Source of the DNA: Polytrichum commune
Lineage: Eukaryota > Streptophyta > Polytrichopsida > Polytrichales > Polytrichaceae
DNA: 64,000 bases
Assembly: GCA_950295325.1 (NCBI GenBank)
Contig: OX485803.1
Span: 31,620,001-31,684,000, forward strand
Direction: 5' to 3'
Every line of letters begins with the position of its first letter. Position 1 is the stretch's first letter. The notes under the pieces were generated by a model. The model saw only the letters and a program-made list of their open reading frames with translations, did no database searches and was not told where the DNA came from. The position numbers and the translations under genes were made by a program. Shown here one piece after another: positions 47,664 through 59,831 of the stretch.

Positions 47664-48189
47664 ACTATGTGTGAATGGACTTCTATATGATTTTTCAACA
47701 AGTAATTGATTTAATTAAGAACGAGTACGTTGTATGTACCACATACTAGTGTGTGTACTACATACTAGTGTGTGTACTGGTATGTCCAACTCGGTTGTTG
47801 GGCCCAACAAGTAGGGCCATGTGTAGGTGAAAAGAATGTCAGGTATGGTCAAACTTGGGTATTAGTGTTGTTCTTTGGGACACAACCTTTGACCCTGAGG
47901 ATGGGTGAGTTCAAAATTCAAAAGATAGATTGAGATAACATGTGCATTGATATGGGTATGTTGAACACTCTTCATATTGAATGAAAACAACAAACAAAAA
48001 CCGCTTACAAAATTGGATGAATATAAATTACGATCAATTGCAAAGAAATAATTAATCAAAACACGTGTTATGGAAAACTATGCCACCTTTTTTTAATTAT
48101 GTTTAGGATAATTTTATTACTCCGACTGCCCGTGGAAAATTGCAGCGAAGATGTATTTTATATGCACATTGTTACACATGACAAAAATG
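47662..48189. other. Gene-free stretch with short tandem repeat
   Basis: acatactagtgtgtgtact is repeated between 47740 and 47780; otherwise AT-rich with no gene. Confidence 0.5.
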
Positions 48190-48573
48190 ACTAATACTAT
48201 ACATTGTATTTAGCGTCACCAATTCTATATATATATTGCTCAATATTACTAAGTGAAAATTGCATGTGCAGTGTCACCAACACTAAAACGTAAACCTAAC
48301 ATTATTTGTCATTATTCGTACAAACAATTTGGGCATTGTAGATTTGCAGCATTGCAATTATGGTCACTTTCTAAGAGATTTTCCTTCCAAATTTCAATCA
48401 CTCATGACAACATTTCATTACACAAATGTTAGGATGCAAAATATGCCAAAAGTGGATGAATTAAAAGTAAGTTCGGATGACAATCTTTGTAAAGTTATTC
48501 ATGAGAAGTGACATTGGGAAAATTACCGCAATCACATCAAATAGCACATGATATTGATTATAACATTTAGTGT
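48190..48573. mobile_element. CACTA-like miniature element (copy 3 of 3), more diverged
   Basis: ACTAATACTATACATTGTATTTAG..GTCACCAATTC at the left and gattataacatttagtgt at the right. The interior aacctaacattatttgtcatt and gatttgcag.attgcaatta match the other copies. The GGATGAACTCATCC palindrome is lost. Confidence 0.65.
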
Positions 48574-49004
48574 GTTGTCATAAAAACAAAAAAGGTTCAC
48601 ACAACTTTCTTTAACTTCCCACACCATTATTACACCTACCCATCCCATCGCTCTCATCTCCTCCTAGTACTAGAGAGTGGTATGGTATGCCCTAAGTTCA
48701 TCCATCTCCTTCAAACCCTAGGTGTATGTCGGCCTTGACACACCAAATGGGTATGTTCTCTTGTACTCATACACATTTGTATGGCACATACCAATACAAC
48801 ATTGGTACATACCATAATACTCTAAAGTGTGTGTAGAGTATAATAAAGCGTTTAAAGCCCTTCGATCCCAATTGCCAAGGTAGTGATGTACAATGATTAT
48901 AAACACCCAAAATAGACAATTGTACTAGAAATGTTTTTTACATTTTTTATATCTAAAAGGAAACATTGCAATAGAGCACATGCACCAAATGCAACTCATA
49001 CTAA
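48574..49004. other. Gene-free stretch
   Basis: No gene or element recognised. Confidence 0.45.
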
Positions 49005-49281
49005 GGGCCACTTGGCACACGAGTCAAGGGTTGTGACCATATAATTGTGAGGGCCCTCAACTCTTATCTAAAGGCCGTACTAGTTGTTTGAGGCCCTTGA
49101 CTCTGAGGTGGTCTGCCATGTAGAAACCCATGTAGACTTTTCACACATGATAATTTGTTTGGGCATTTAAGCCTTCATCTTCTAGTATGAAATGAACTTG
49201 GACGGTCTTGGCATTGTTGACCAATGAGAGATCTTAGAGTGCAATCGTCACGGGCCTTCAGTCTCGTGTGTGAAGTGGCCC
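49005..49281. mobile_element. TAA-type MITE, short subfamily (277 bp)
   Basis: TAA|GGGCCACTTGGCACACGAG at the left; CTCGTGTGTGAAGTGGCCC at the right. The right flank is TCG, not TAA, so one flank has been altered. Internally deleted relative to 50556-50912. Confidence 0.85.
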
Positions 49282-50555
49282 TCGAGCACCAAGATCTCGA
49301 ACATTGTTCATTTAATTTTGATGCCGGAAAAGTCCCTTAGGACAAGAATGTCTTGATGGATCGGGTGTAGTTTAGTTTCTTGGAACCCATCGCAACCCAC
49401 GGTCGCAATTATTGCACCGATTTCTATAACCGCAATCGATATCGAATTTGAAATGTAAAGAATCGGGAGGATCAATGCAATAACAATATTGTACAATTGC
49501 TTCATTTATGTAAACATTAAGTATTGCATATAGTGGAATCATAAATGTGTGTAAATATTCTAGAGGTGGGGGTACTGGCAAAAATGTAGAAAACCACGTG
49601 CAAGAGAATGTACAGTGAATTTTATTCAAGATACATAATTTTTACATTTTTTTTAGATGTACAATAGCGTCCTCCAAATGTGAATTTGGGAATTATGTAT
49701 AATGTAAAGTGTGGTCTAATTTACGATATTTATTTCTTTATTTAGATGTAAAGTAACATAAATATAATTAAGTTTAGATTTTTTTTATAGGTTCAATATA
49801 AATCATTTTCCATTAGTGGCATTGGATGAGAAATAACCAAAATGTATGCAGACACGTGGATGGATTTGTTGAAACGATTGCCTTTGGATGAAAAGTACCA
49901 TCATGTGGCGATGGAAGGGTTGGCTGGCTTATTTAGGGTTTGTTGGGGGGGGGGTTCAAGAATCATACTCAATATGCTAAAAGCTTATAGTAGGATGATT
50001 GTGTGTGTGTGTGTGTGTGTGTGTGTAATGTGTAGAGTAATATATGTGCAATGTAATGTATGCATAGTGTATTGTATGTGTAATGTACGTGCAGATTGTT
50101 CACATGAAATTTATACCAAATAAGATAGGGTGTATAATTATGTGACTCTAAAATTTATATGTAATGATAGGGTGTTAGAAAATACTATTCAGTATAAATT
50201 TAGCTACTTATAGGATGAAAAATATTCAATGAAGGAAGGTAAATAACCCCCTTTATTAATCAGGGGGATTCTCGCATGTGTATACATAAATCAAGTGTAA
50301 GTGCATCCCTTGTGCAAAAATTACAGTAGAAGGATCGTCTCATGCAAACTCCAAGAATTTTGATTTTACATCCATTACATTTTTACAGATTAATCATGAA
50401 GATTTATTGTCAAAGCAAGGTTGTTTTGTGCCGAGGAAAAATCCATAGGGTTTCCAACCTCACACCAACATAGGTCATCAATAAACCAAAATGTTGTAGC
50501 AAACTTAGACACGGAGTCTAATCTACCAATTATGGCCAATCTTGGATGAATTTAA
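49282..50555. other. Gene-free stretch
   Basis: Contains a G10 run at 49945 and a (GT)13 run at 50001-50026 followed by degenerate tgtaatgt words. No gene supported. Confidence 0.5.
50001..50026. repeat. (GT)n microsatellite
   Basis: Thirteen GT units followed by degenerate aatgt repeats. Confidence 0.95.
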
Positions 50556-50912
50556 GGGCCACTTTACACACGAGCCAAGGCCCGTGACCATGTAAATGTG
50601 AGAGTCCTTGACTCTTATCCAAAGGCCATACTAGTTGTCTAAGGTCCTTCACTATGATTATGATATGGTTTTCTAGAATTTGCGTCAACCTTATCTCTTG
50701 GAGGTGGGCCTAATGTAATTTCCAGCATGTTTCAGAACTTCGTCCATATGTAGGAATTCATGTAGACTTTTCATCCATGATAATTTCTTTGGGTCCTTAG
50801 GCCATTCACCTTCTAATGTGAGGTGAACTTGAACGGTCTTGACCTTTTTGACCAATTAGAGATCTCGAAATACAATGGTCACGGGCCTTCAAACTTGTGT
50901 GTGAAGTGGCCC
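50556..50912. mobile_element. TAA-type MITE, short subfamily, intact (357 bp)
   Basis: TAA|GGGCCACTTTACACACGAG at the left and TTGTGTGTGAAGTGGCCC|TAA at the right: matching terminal inverted repeats and a perfect 3-bp duplication. Shares its interior with 39925-40250 and 49005-49281. Confidence 0.9.
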
Positions 50913-53595
50913 TAACTTTGTACTTCATTGGATAGATGTTGCAGTAAAATGGAGTGCACAAAAACTCATAGGGATCCCGGAGATTTGTCTCAAAACCCTA
51001 TTTCCCAATTGTATGTAACAAATTACGTAAACAAATTATTTGAAAACTAAGCTTTCTAGAGCCCAATATTATTGCAAGCTTGGAAGAAAAATATGTTGCT
51101 AATAATTTGAAGATCACATCGATATGGTAGCAACATTTTGTATTTTCATGATTTGTAATTAATTAATCTAGAAGCAATAAAATTCAAAAATATATGTATT
51201 AATATTACAATCAAAATCTTAATATTATATCATATATAGCTTTACACTTCGAGGTAAGAAAAAAGAGTTCATAGAAATTTGGAATTTTCAATCAAAACAA
51301 TATGAAGTTACTATATATAACAATGTATCAAACATAGGGAAAAGTTATTTCATCCTTGACTTTAAAAGAATCTTGTGAACAACCCAACTTTTTTATATTG
51401 GAAGGGGTTTAGCACCAATGACAAGAAAAAGCTCATAAGGAACACAATGAGACCTATTGTGGCCTTCCTGGCACCTTCCTTTTGGATTTACCTATGAGTG
51501 TCATTCATAAGCCCAAAACGGGCCTCTCAAGAAGTTAAGGGCTGAAGGTATGTCATGGGAAGCATTGCCATCTCAGTACCTTGATGCTACAAACCAACGA
51601 CGTAGGAGCTTAGCAAATAGTCGGGCACCTTTTAATTTACCCCCTTTGCGTAATAGTTGTAAGAGACCATTGCAGTATGGTCCGAAATGACCCTAAACTA
51701 CCAGATGACAGTGGACATGTACCCAAACTGAACGTAGTGGTTGGTGGCTTGATTTTTGGCCATGAAATCATCTCTCTTCTTGACGAAAAAACTAGCCAGG
51801 TGGTCAAGTGCCTCATGTGTTCCAAAATAAAATAAAATCCCATTGAAGTTTTCAAATTAGAGCCTAAGGATACACTTTCAAAGGGAGAGAGAGAGAAAGC
51901 TCGTTGTTTCACCCTTGGGCATTGATTCGGCCTCCTATGAAAATATGATACGGAGTCGTGCAGAAACTATTGAAGTTTGATATCCCTAGTAGAAAAGATC
52001 TTGGTCGGGCACTCAATTGTGTGTAAGATTGTCGCCCTCCCAATGCAATCGGATAGTTGATGACCAACTCTACTATTATCATAGAGTGCGTAATGTTGTT
52101 TTGAAATCCCACAAAGTAAATGTATAAATAGACATTAAAACATGTTTTAATACAAATTTTCAAACACAACGATCTATCCCCGACCATTTGTCAATATTTA
52201 TAGTAATTTGGACGGTGAATTCCCCCCCCCCCCACTTACATTGGTGATTGATTAGTTATTATGTTCTTAACATAATTGACAACACTCTACACGAGAACAA
52301 GTTTAGCACGCATTAATCACCTTTGAAATTTGAGCGAAATAGCATGCATCTTTTTTTGGTTGCCTCTATGGGCTACTTCTTAGAGATAGTATTTTGGATG
52401 CAAGTAGAAATAAACTACTATGTCTACATATAGTTATATATTTTAATCTTTCAAAACCATGTTGTACTTGAGTTAGTTTAGGGTTTCATCCATGAATTGA
52501 TTAGATAATACCTTCCTAAGGATTGCATATGAAGAATTTCAATTGAAATACCACAGGTTGATAGCATGTTGGGCACAAAATTTCTTTAATATAATAAAGT
52601 TTACTTTTGGAGGAAATCGTTGGGTTAGATGGCCTAAACAAAAGTAAAACCAATCATCAAAGAAATTTTATATTATGAAATTTGGTGGGTTGGAACAACT
52701 CGCGTGCATTGACAACACACCATGTCAGGTGTTAGGCAGCGAGCCTCTCAAATTCAAGAATGTAAGAAAGGCTTGAGAGCAACTAGACTCACACTATTCA
52801 CAACCTAATTAGCACACTAAGACAGCTGAACCTAAACCCTAAAAGTGAAGATTGTGTACTTAGCCACAATGATTGAATGAAAAATAAGTTATAGTACATT
52901 GGATTTGCATGTATGTATGTCACGTGCCTCTATGTATGTACACACACCTAATTTTTCACAAACGTTTTTACAAACAGCCTAAACCAACTAGCTATTAGCC
53001 TCTGGTACTTCATATGTACACTAAATTGTTTAATGAATGTGGGTAATTATTCGAAGTTATGTGTTGCTATGACTTTTAATCGAGACAATCAGGTTTTACC
53101 CAAAATAGCACAAGTAGTAGATATGCGCACCAAAGAATGTGATGTAATTTAGTTGGCAAAAGTTATAATGTCAGTCAAAGTTATAGCAACGTGTAACTCC
53201 AAATGGTTATATATCATGGGGTGTTTCAAAACAATAGTCTCGTTGCTCTTTAGGAATTACAATTACAATTTTAAAGTGTGTTGCTACCTTGAAGGCATGC
53301 AATGTTGTTATTGGACCCAATCCGAGGTACTATAGCCAACACAATTTATTTTTCCGGTGAAGGTATTCCATCGTCAAATAAATATGTTAAATAATGCAAG
53401 TTTCGGAGCCTTGAAGTTGTATACAATTTGTAGAGTTGCATATAAGAAATTTAAGTGATGTTGCACCAAAAAAACGAGTTGAAACGAGCCGATGCTAACA
53501 TAGCACAAATCAAATCATCTATGGTAGCATGCTCTCTTTTGAGGTTTGAGTACCACTCATAGGTTATTAAATGGGATCATGAGTTTTCATCCTAA
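50913..53595. other. Gene-free AT-rich stretch
   Basis: No gene recognised. A C12 run at 52222-52233. No element boundaries found. Confidence 0.5.
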
Positions 53596-54064
53596 GGGTC
53601 ACTTCACACACGAGACTGAGAGCCCGTGACCGTTACACTTCAAGCACTCTCATTGGTGGAAAAGGTGGTGCCGGTCTAAGTTTGCTTCAGACTATGCTTA
53701 GGGACCAACAGAGTATGTGAATGCAAGATGGACGTAAAAACCACGTTGATTCCTACATGGCATCGAATGGACCATGTTTCATGGTCACTTGGACTATTTT
53801 CAAAAACCACGAGACCATGGCACTCTGAACATTCACAACCGTTGATTTATAATATTTTATCATGCGTGAGGGTCCGCATGAATAGAAATTCATTGAAATA
53901 GCATTTGGTTGAGGGCCTGGTCACATACGACTTCACACTACACTCGAGGGTCCGTGACCACACTGCATGATTGTGGAGGTGTCTTGGGATGACCTTTGGA
54001 CACTCTTCTTTTGGGCTCTCACAATTAATTGGTCACGGCTCTTGGCTCGTGTGTGAAGTGGCCC
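53596..54064. mobile_element. TAA-type MITE, long subfamily, intact (469 bp)
   Basis: TAA|GGGTCACTTCACACACGAG at the left; CTCGTGTGTGAAGTGGCCC|TAA at the right. Same termini as the short subfamily but a largely different interior, shared with 39126-39599. Confidence 0.9.
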
Positions 54065-55286
54065 TAAGTCTTGAAAGATAGCTATTGCGTAGAAAATCTA
54101 TGGAGTTCAAGGAAGGATCAACGAGGAGTATTACTTGAACACTAAAGCGCCACAATGTTTGGAGTGTTGTACTAGGATTAGAAATGGGAATTAACAATAT
54201 TTTCATGAAAGTGTTTTATGGCTTCCGAAAATCCATCGAGATTGAAATTGTCTACCAAGTTTTTAGGTTAAAGCAATAAGTTTCCATTGTTTATTACATA
54301 TTGATGTAGAAACATACTCCTTATCTTGGGAATACGTCAAAGCATATGATTTGGATTTCAGTTGATTGAACCTTTAGAAGACCGTGATAAATTTATCGAT
54401 CTCCAAGTCAAACACTCTATGTTTGGTTCCACCTATAGAGCACTCCCATGCTCTTGAAAAACGATTGCATCGTAGTATACAACACACCACAAGACTTGAA
54501 CGCGACAAATTTGGCATTCCGACCAACACCGATGCTTAAGAAAAATGATATTGACTTTGAGTAGGAATCCGAACATAAAAAGCATCATTAACTAACTCGT
54601 ATAGAGTGAAATAACATTCATGTAGTAGGAGTTATGATGAATTGGGTTCACATGTGAGCTTGCAACTATGATCAAGGTGAAGTGTCTCTCAATCACACCA
54701 ACATTGGTCTCTCTCTCTCTCTCTCTCTCTAGGTGAGCACAGTTGATCTTATTATTTTGATAAATGATAAAAGAGGTTGTGTGGTGTCCATTCAACACCT
54801 TATAGTGTATGTACGCGATTTGTTCCAATACAAATATGCCCTACAATAGTTTTTTTGAATTCACATTGGCTCTTAATCCCTTCATTTACATGTATGGACC
54901 AATAACATAACAATGCTTGTTCTTATTTCAATTTGGAAACTACTCACACATTTTGATGTAGTTGCTATTGTAGTTGTCGCGATTATAGATCATGCGATAG
55001 AGAACGAGTGTGAGATGTACTAGATCTTGTCAAAAATCCTCCTTTATGCATTTGGATTCAAACTTGAAAGTGTTACGATTCCAAACAAGATCTAAAAGAG
55101 TTACTTGTATTATCCTTTGATTCACAAGCACACAAAGCAATAGATCATTGCCCCATCATTGCTAAGTAAATTTATGGGGTATCAACAAATAGGACATGTG
55201 TAGTGCCAAACAAAACAATCCAATTACTTCATGTGTGTTTGGCCCACAACATGGAAGGAGTTAAATGGTTGCTCTCTATACGTTAA
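54065..55286. other. Gene-free stretch
   Basis: No gene. A (TC)n run at about 54711-54731. Confidence 0.5.
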
Positions 55287-55453
55287 CATGACATTATTAA
55301 GCAGTGTGTGTTTGTTCATGTGGACCCCGAGAATATAACCATGGGATGTCGCAGCTAGTGCACGTTTAGATTGAATTTACACTAGCTACTACATCCCATG
55401 GTTATATTCTGAGGGTCCACATGAACGAATGCACATTGTTTAATAATGTCATG
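55287..55453. mobile_element. Foldback MITE with ~62-bp near-perfect arms (copy 2)
   Basis: CATGACATTATTAA at the left and TTAATAATGTCATG at the right. The arms run through GTTCATGTGGACCC and GAATATAACCATGGGATGT with only about six mismatches. The core is about 40 bp and unlike that of the copy at 44361-44533. Confidence 0.9.
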
Positions 55454-57489
55454 AATAATAATTATTTTCATCCTCTAACTAGGACACTTAGCTAAACTTT
55501 AATGTCATGATAAGACCCAACGTTCAAAATTTATGGAAATCTTTAGTGTGTGTGCACAATAATGTGAAAGTATGCTACAATAATCATGACATAATACTAA
55601 GGGCATGTTTATACTAAAGGCATTAGGCCAAGGCTATTAAATGACCAAGCGTGTATTCCACATTTTGGATGAGATTACAGAGAAGTCCACGGACTACACC
55701 CCAAAAGTCTTTTGGAGGTCACAAGCCCTTATTGTAAACCCAAATGGGATCATAAAAAAAACCTCACAATATTTTAATTAGACATGAGAATGCATCATGG
55801 AGGAGAGAAGAACGCATGTTTTGGTAGCTTTGTTTATGTATTAGTGTTTTGTGTATAGTAATTCTACAAGATTTGAGCATTCGCTAGCTAATTACAGGGT
55901 ATAAATTACAAAATGCAACATTTTTTACTACAAAAAACATTATACAATAAAAATATTGCACATTGGAAAATTTATTGCACAATCTTTACACATAGAGCAA
56001 CTTTATGTAGCAGCTCTAGCAATCACGTTCGGATTAAACATGAATAGTGTTAGAATGTGTATTTTTTACAAGTTGTCATGGGTTGTCCCATGGGGCCCGC
56101 TGCACGTTCCACCTGGCCTACCTTTATGAAGTTGTCCCGGAAAATTCCCTACAATCCCAACCAACATTATTCATACTTGACATGTGGGATTCCGTGTAGG
56201 ATTTCCATCCATTGGAAATGTTATGGGTTGTGATGCAAATGTACCCTCATGTAAACCTACATGACATTGTCAACCAATGAAATTTCAAGGATTCTCAAGA
56301 GCCACGACCTAATGGTTTTTGTGTAAACATACCATAAAGTGCAAATTGACACGAATAGTTCATTTCAAAATACATGCAAACCACATGTGCTCGATGTTTC
56401 ACAAGTTTCTATATAGAGAGAAACAACGCCAACTTGAGGTTGTGGTGAATGACATACACCTCATCCTTGAGCATATGCGTGACACAAGTTTATGGAACTA
56501 TATTAATTACGTACCAAATGCTATTGCCTCTTTTTGGAGAACCATTTGACTTTGGGAGAAGGGGGGGGGGGGGGTTGTCAACAATTTCTTAGACGATTTG
56601 ATTCAATACATATAAAATACCATGGCCCTCAATTGTAGGCATCATTATGTGCAATCTTTCGTAAAGTGAACCGGTTTCAAAGTGTAATATGTCATTTTGG
56701 TGCATCTATAAATCGGGTAGTTTATTGAGACCCAACTCATAGAATTTGTAAGAGACCAAATGGCACTTGTAAGCAAAAAGAAGACGAAGTGCATTAAATT
56801 TAACACGAGAAAATGGTACCACGCACTATATAGGATGTCCAAAGAACATAACATGCTCCTATGGAATGATGCAATGGTCTATGTGCAAATGTCAAGTGGG
56901 TATCGATAATGGCATCAAAGGATGCTATAGCAATTGGATGGGACATTCCATTTTACTTGAACATACCCCGATTGATACCCATTCATGTTGAACCTAAATC
57001 CCCGCACGACAATGGTTTGGACCATTAGTGCATTGATACCATGTTTCTCATACCACTCGGGTTATCTATAATTAGGATTTTATATCATTCTTGATACCAA
57101 TAGGGTGTGAATATTTGAGGATGGTTTGTTTTCAATTTCATTTGAATCTACATACCTTCCAAGAACCTTCATACACAGGTGAAATTGTCGTAGTATCAAC
57201 GTGATTCATAATGGTATCGACTTGAATAATGACCCGGGTACCCAAATATTCTCTCACTTTAAGATGCCTACCAAAGATCAAGATTTGGCTGGTATTTGGA
57301 TATTGTTAACAGTCTAGTAACTTTATGAAGTCGTTATTAATAATATTGATTATTGACACCGTGCAGTAACCTATGTATCCACGTAGTATTTATTTGCACA
57401 CCTTATTCTTGAACGTAGTTTGCTTCGCATGGATGACAACCTCATGAACATATGATGTACATTTCCATCAGCTAGCAAGTTACAAGCTT
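55454..57489. other. Gene-free stretch
   Basis: No gene recognised. A G14 run at 56561-56574. Confidence 0.5.
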
Positions 57490-57975
57490 GTGTTGTCCCA
57501 ACCCTTCACACCCGTGCATATGATACATCATTTCAACGTTTTTTTTATCCCACACTTTTCCAAGACGATGGGGGAATGGCAGGCAACGGCCACTGCCACC
57601 ACCGTCAACACGTATTATGTTGTGTAGTGGAAAACTTCCAAGCCACCGTTGTTCAAACTTCTCAGCTTGCTAGTGTATATATTTTTGGGACAAAACACTC
57701 TTGTGAAGAACAAAGTCCACCACTAAATTATGGCAAGCGTCGTCCTAGCACTTTGCACATATGCATACGACACATCAGTTGAACATTTGTTTTCCCACAC
57801 CTTTCCTGAAGAATGGGAAACGGTGGGGAACAACGGTCACCACCACCACCACGTCTTTTGTTGTATAGTAGAACACTTCCAAACGACCATGATTCAAACA
57901 TCCTCGGTTGCCTACATTTAATTTTAGGAGTAAACACTCCTATGAACGACAAAGCCATGCGGTTATGTGGTTAAA
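57490..57975. repeat. Tandem duplication, 245-bp unit
   Basis: Two diverged copies: gcatatgatacatcatttcaac..cacacttttcc and gcatacgacacatcagttgaac..cacacctttcc, with cacac at 57551 and 57796. Each continues to tgttgt(g/a)tagt(g/a)gaa..acttccaa and caaac.c(t). Both units can be read as NGHxHHxxVxCCxVExFQ on the plus strand, but the second unit is broken by stops. No known family recognised. Confidence 0.75.
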
Positions 57976-58980
57976 AACCTCACATCAAATATGCCCAAAA
58001 TCACGATGTTTTGATATTTTACATATATTAAACTCTACGAAAATATTCCCTACGAGATTTAGGTCAATTTTTGCATTTGCTCCAAATTGCTTGAGACTTG
58101 GATGTGGTTTGATTGGTCGAGAAGAAGTCTATGGGCGATGAAAGCAACTTATGGCTTTTGGTGAGGCCACGTTGCATGTGCTTTCTCGACCGTCGGATTT
58201 GACCAATATAACCCTCTTCCCATGATCTCCTCCGTTCCTGCCACCACTCATCCACTGCTTGAAACTATAAGTTGTAGAATATGATGGAGAATAGGAAGAA
58301 TGGTCAACTAAATATAGTTATGATCATCTTTATGCAATTTAAAGGCCATAAAGGTTCAGTAGTAGATTCCGGGGAGATTTTGACAATGCATTTGACAAAG
58401 GTGGATGTAGAACTTTAATACGCACGTGTGTGAAGCAACTTGAACTCACTCACTCCAAAAAACGGATTTTCTAAAGTGACATTAGAAATATGGGAAATTT
58501 TCTTATCGATCTACTTAGATGATTCCGGCAACATTAGACCAAGGCCCAATTCATAACAACAACATATATGTGGGATAGTCCAATGGAGTACATACACATG
58601 GTTTGTATAAATAAGACAACACTTGCTTTTATCATATTCTCCTATCATCAATTGCTTACAAATGTTTCACGTTGGACTCCAGACATTGGTAATAAGTTCG
58701 GGCCAACTTTTGGCTTCAAAAACTCCACAGTAATCTCAATTCAAGGAATAAAATTACCACAAAATTTTCAGTCTTCCCGATCTCTATCTTCCTACATGGG
58801 AAATGTTTTGCACCTCCGTGTCCTTCTCCAAACACGGGCGATCGGTTATGGGTGCCTCTAGTCTCCCTTACGAACTTATCGGGGGAGATTTTGAAAAAAA
58901 CAACAACACTGATGATGAGCACATACTAAACTTAGGTTTGTGTGGAAAAGGCTTGATTGAAACAATCTGGATGAATGAAA
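57976..58980. other. Gene-free stretch before IBR5
   Basis: AT-rich; no gene supported. The transition to GC-rich DNA is sharp at about 59010. Confidence 0.5.
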
Positions 58981-59009
58981 AGTGGGAAAATATCTTGGAC
59001 AGAAAGCGG

Positions 59010-59761
59010 CTGAGTCACGGGGCTCGGGCTCGCCTGGGACTCCGCATCAACGCCCCGCCCGCCCGCCCGCCCAGCTTACTTCCTTCCTTCCTTGCGTAGA
59101 AATGGAGCGCAAGGGGGGACTCCAGAGACGCGACGGGGTCCGTCGGATTGGCCCCCCCACGTGCTCCCAGCCGTCGGATACGGTCGCGGCAGGATCCCAG
59201 TGCTCGTGAGGGTACCGAACACACGGAACACAATACAACACCAACCAGAACACAACCACAACACAACAGGAACAAGGGCTCTCGCATGCCATTTTCCCTC
59301 TTCCGCTCTTCCGCTCCTTCTGTCTGTTTGGCCTCGCACTAGACCTGCATTCCATTGGCTAGGGTTTCACCTCCATCGCCATCGCCAACGCCATTCCTTC
59401 GTCGTCGTCGTCGTCGCCATCGCAGCATCATCGCCATGCCCGGCCCTGTCTGGGGGGGCCGCTGCGCCACCTAAGTCCGCGCACTCCGACATGCAGGGAG
59501 GCGGGATCGATTGGCAGGGGAATGTCCGTGGGATCAAGGAATTGAGGCGAGGGGAGTAGGGCGGAGGGGGTGCGGGATTGGTGAGCAAGGTGGGAGGCAG
59601 GCAAGGGAGGGAGGAATTGGGTTGGTTGTGGAGGGAGCGGAGGTGAATGTGTGTTTGGGATTAGGGAATTGGAGTGGAGTGGCGAGGGCCGTGGAGCTGG
59701 CTAGGGTTTGGTTTTGGTGAGTTAAGGAGGGGGAGATAAGGAGAGGAGAGGGGGGGGGGGT

Positions 59762-59793
<32 letters not shown>

Positions 59794-59831
59794 GGTGGGG
59801 AGGAATTGGTTTGGTGTGGGAGGTGAACAAG
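59010..59831 (+). promoter_or_regulatory. GC-rich promoter/5' leader region of IBR5
   Basis: Sharp shift from AT-rich to CpG-rich DNA with cgcccgcccgcccgc at about 59050 and a (GTC)n/(CGT)n stretch near 59398-59415. A G10 run at 59751 and a heptamer repeat follow just before the IBR5 ATG. The transcription start cannot be placed. Short frames on both strands here are low-complexity. Confidence 0.55.
59761..59795 (+). repeat. (TTGAGGG)5 heptamer repeat in the IBR5 leader
   Basis: Five perfect TTGAGGG units follow a G10 run and end 36 bp before the IBR5 start codon. The unit differs by one base from the plant telomere repeat TTTAGGG. Together with the G-run it could form a G-quadruplex in the mRNA leader. 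Confidence 0.95.

Noticed and set aside
57728-57958. Minus-strand 76-codon frame across the tandem duplication
   Set aside because: Low-complexity Arg/Gly stretch from the CCACCACC repeat; not conserved between the two units.
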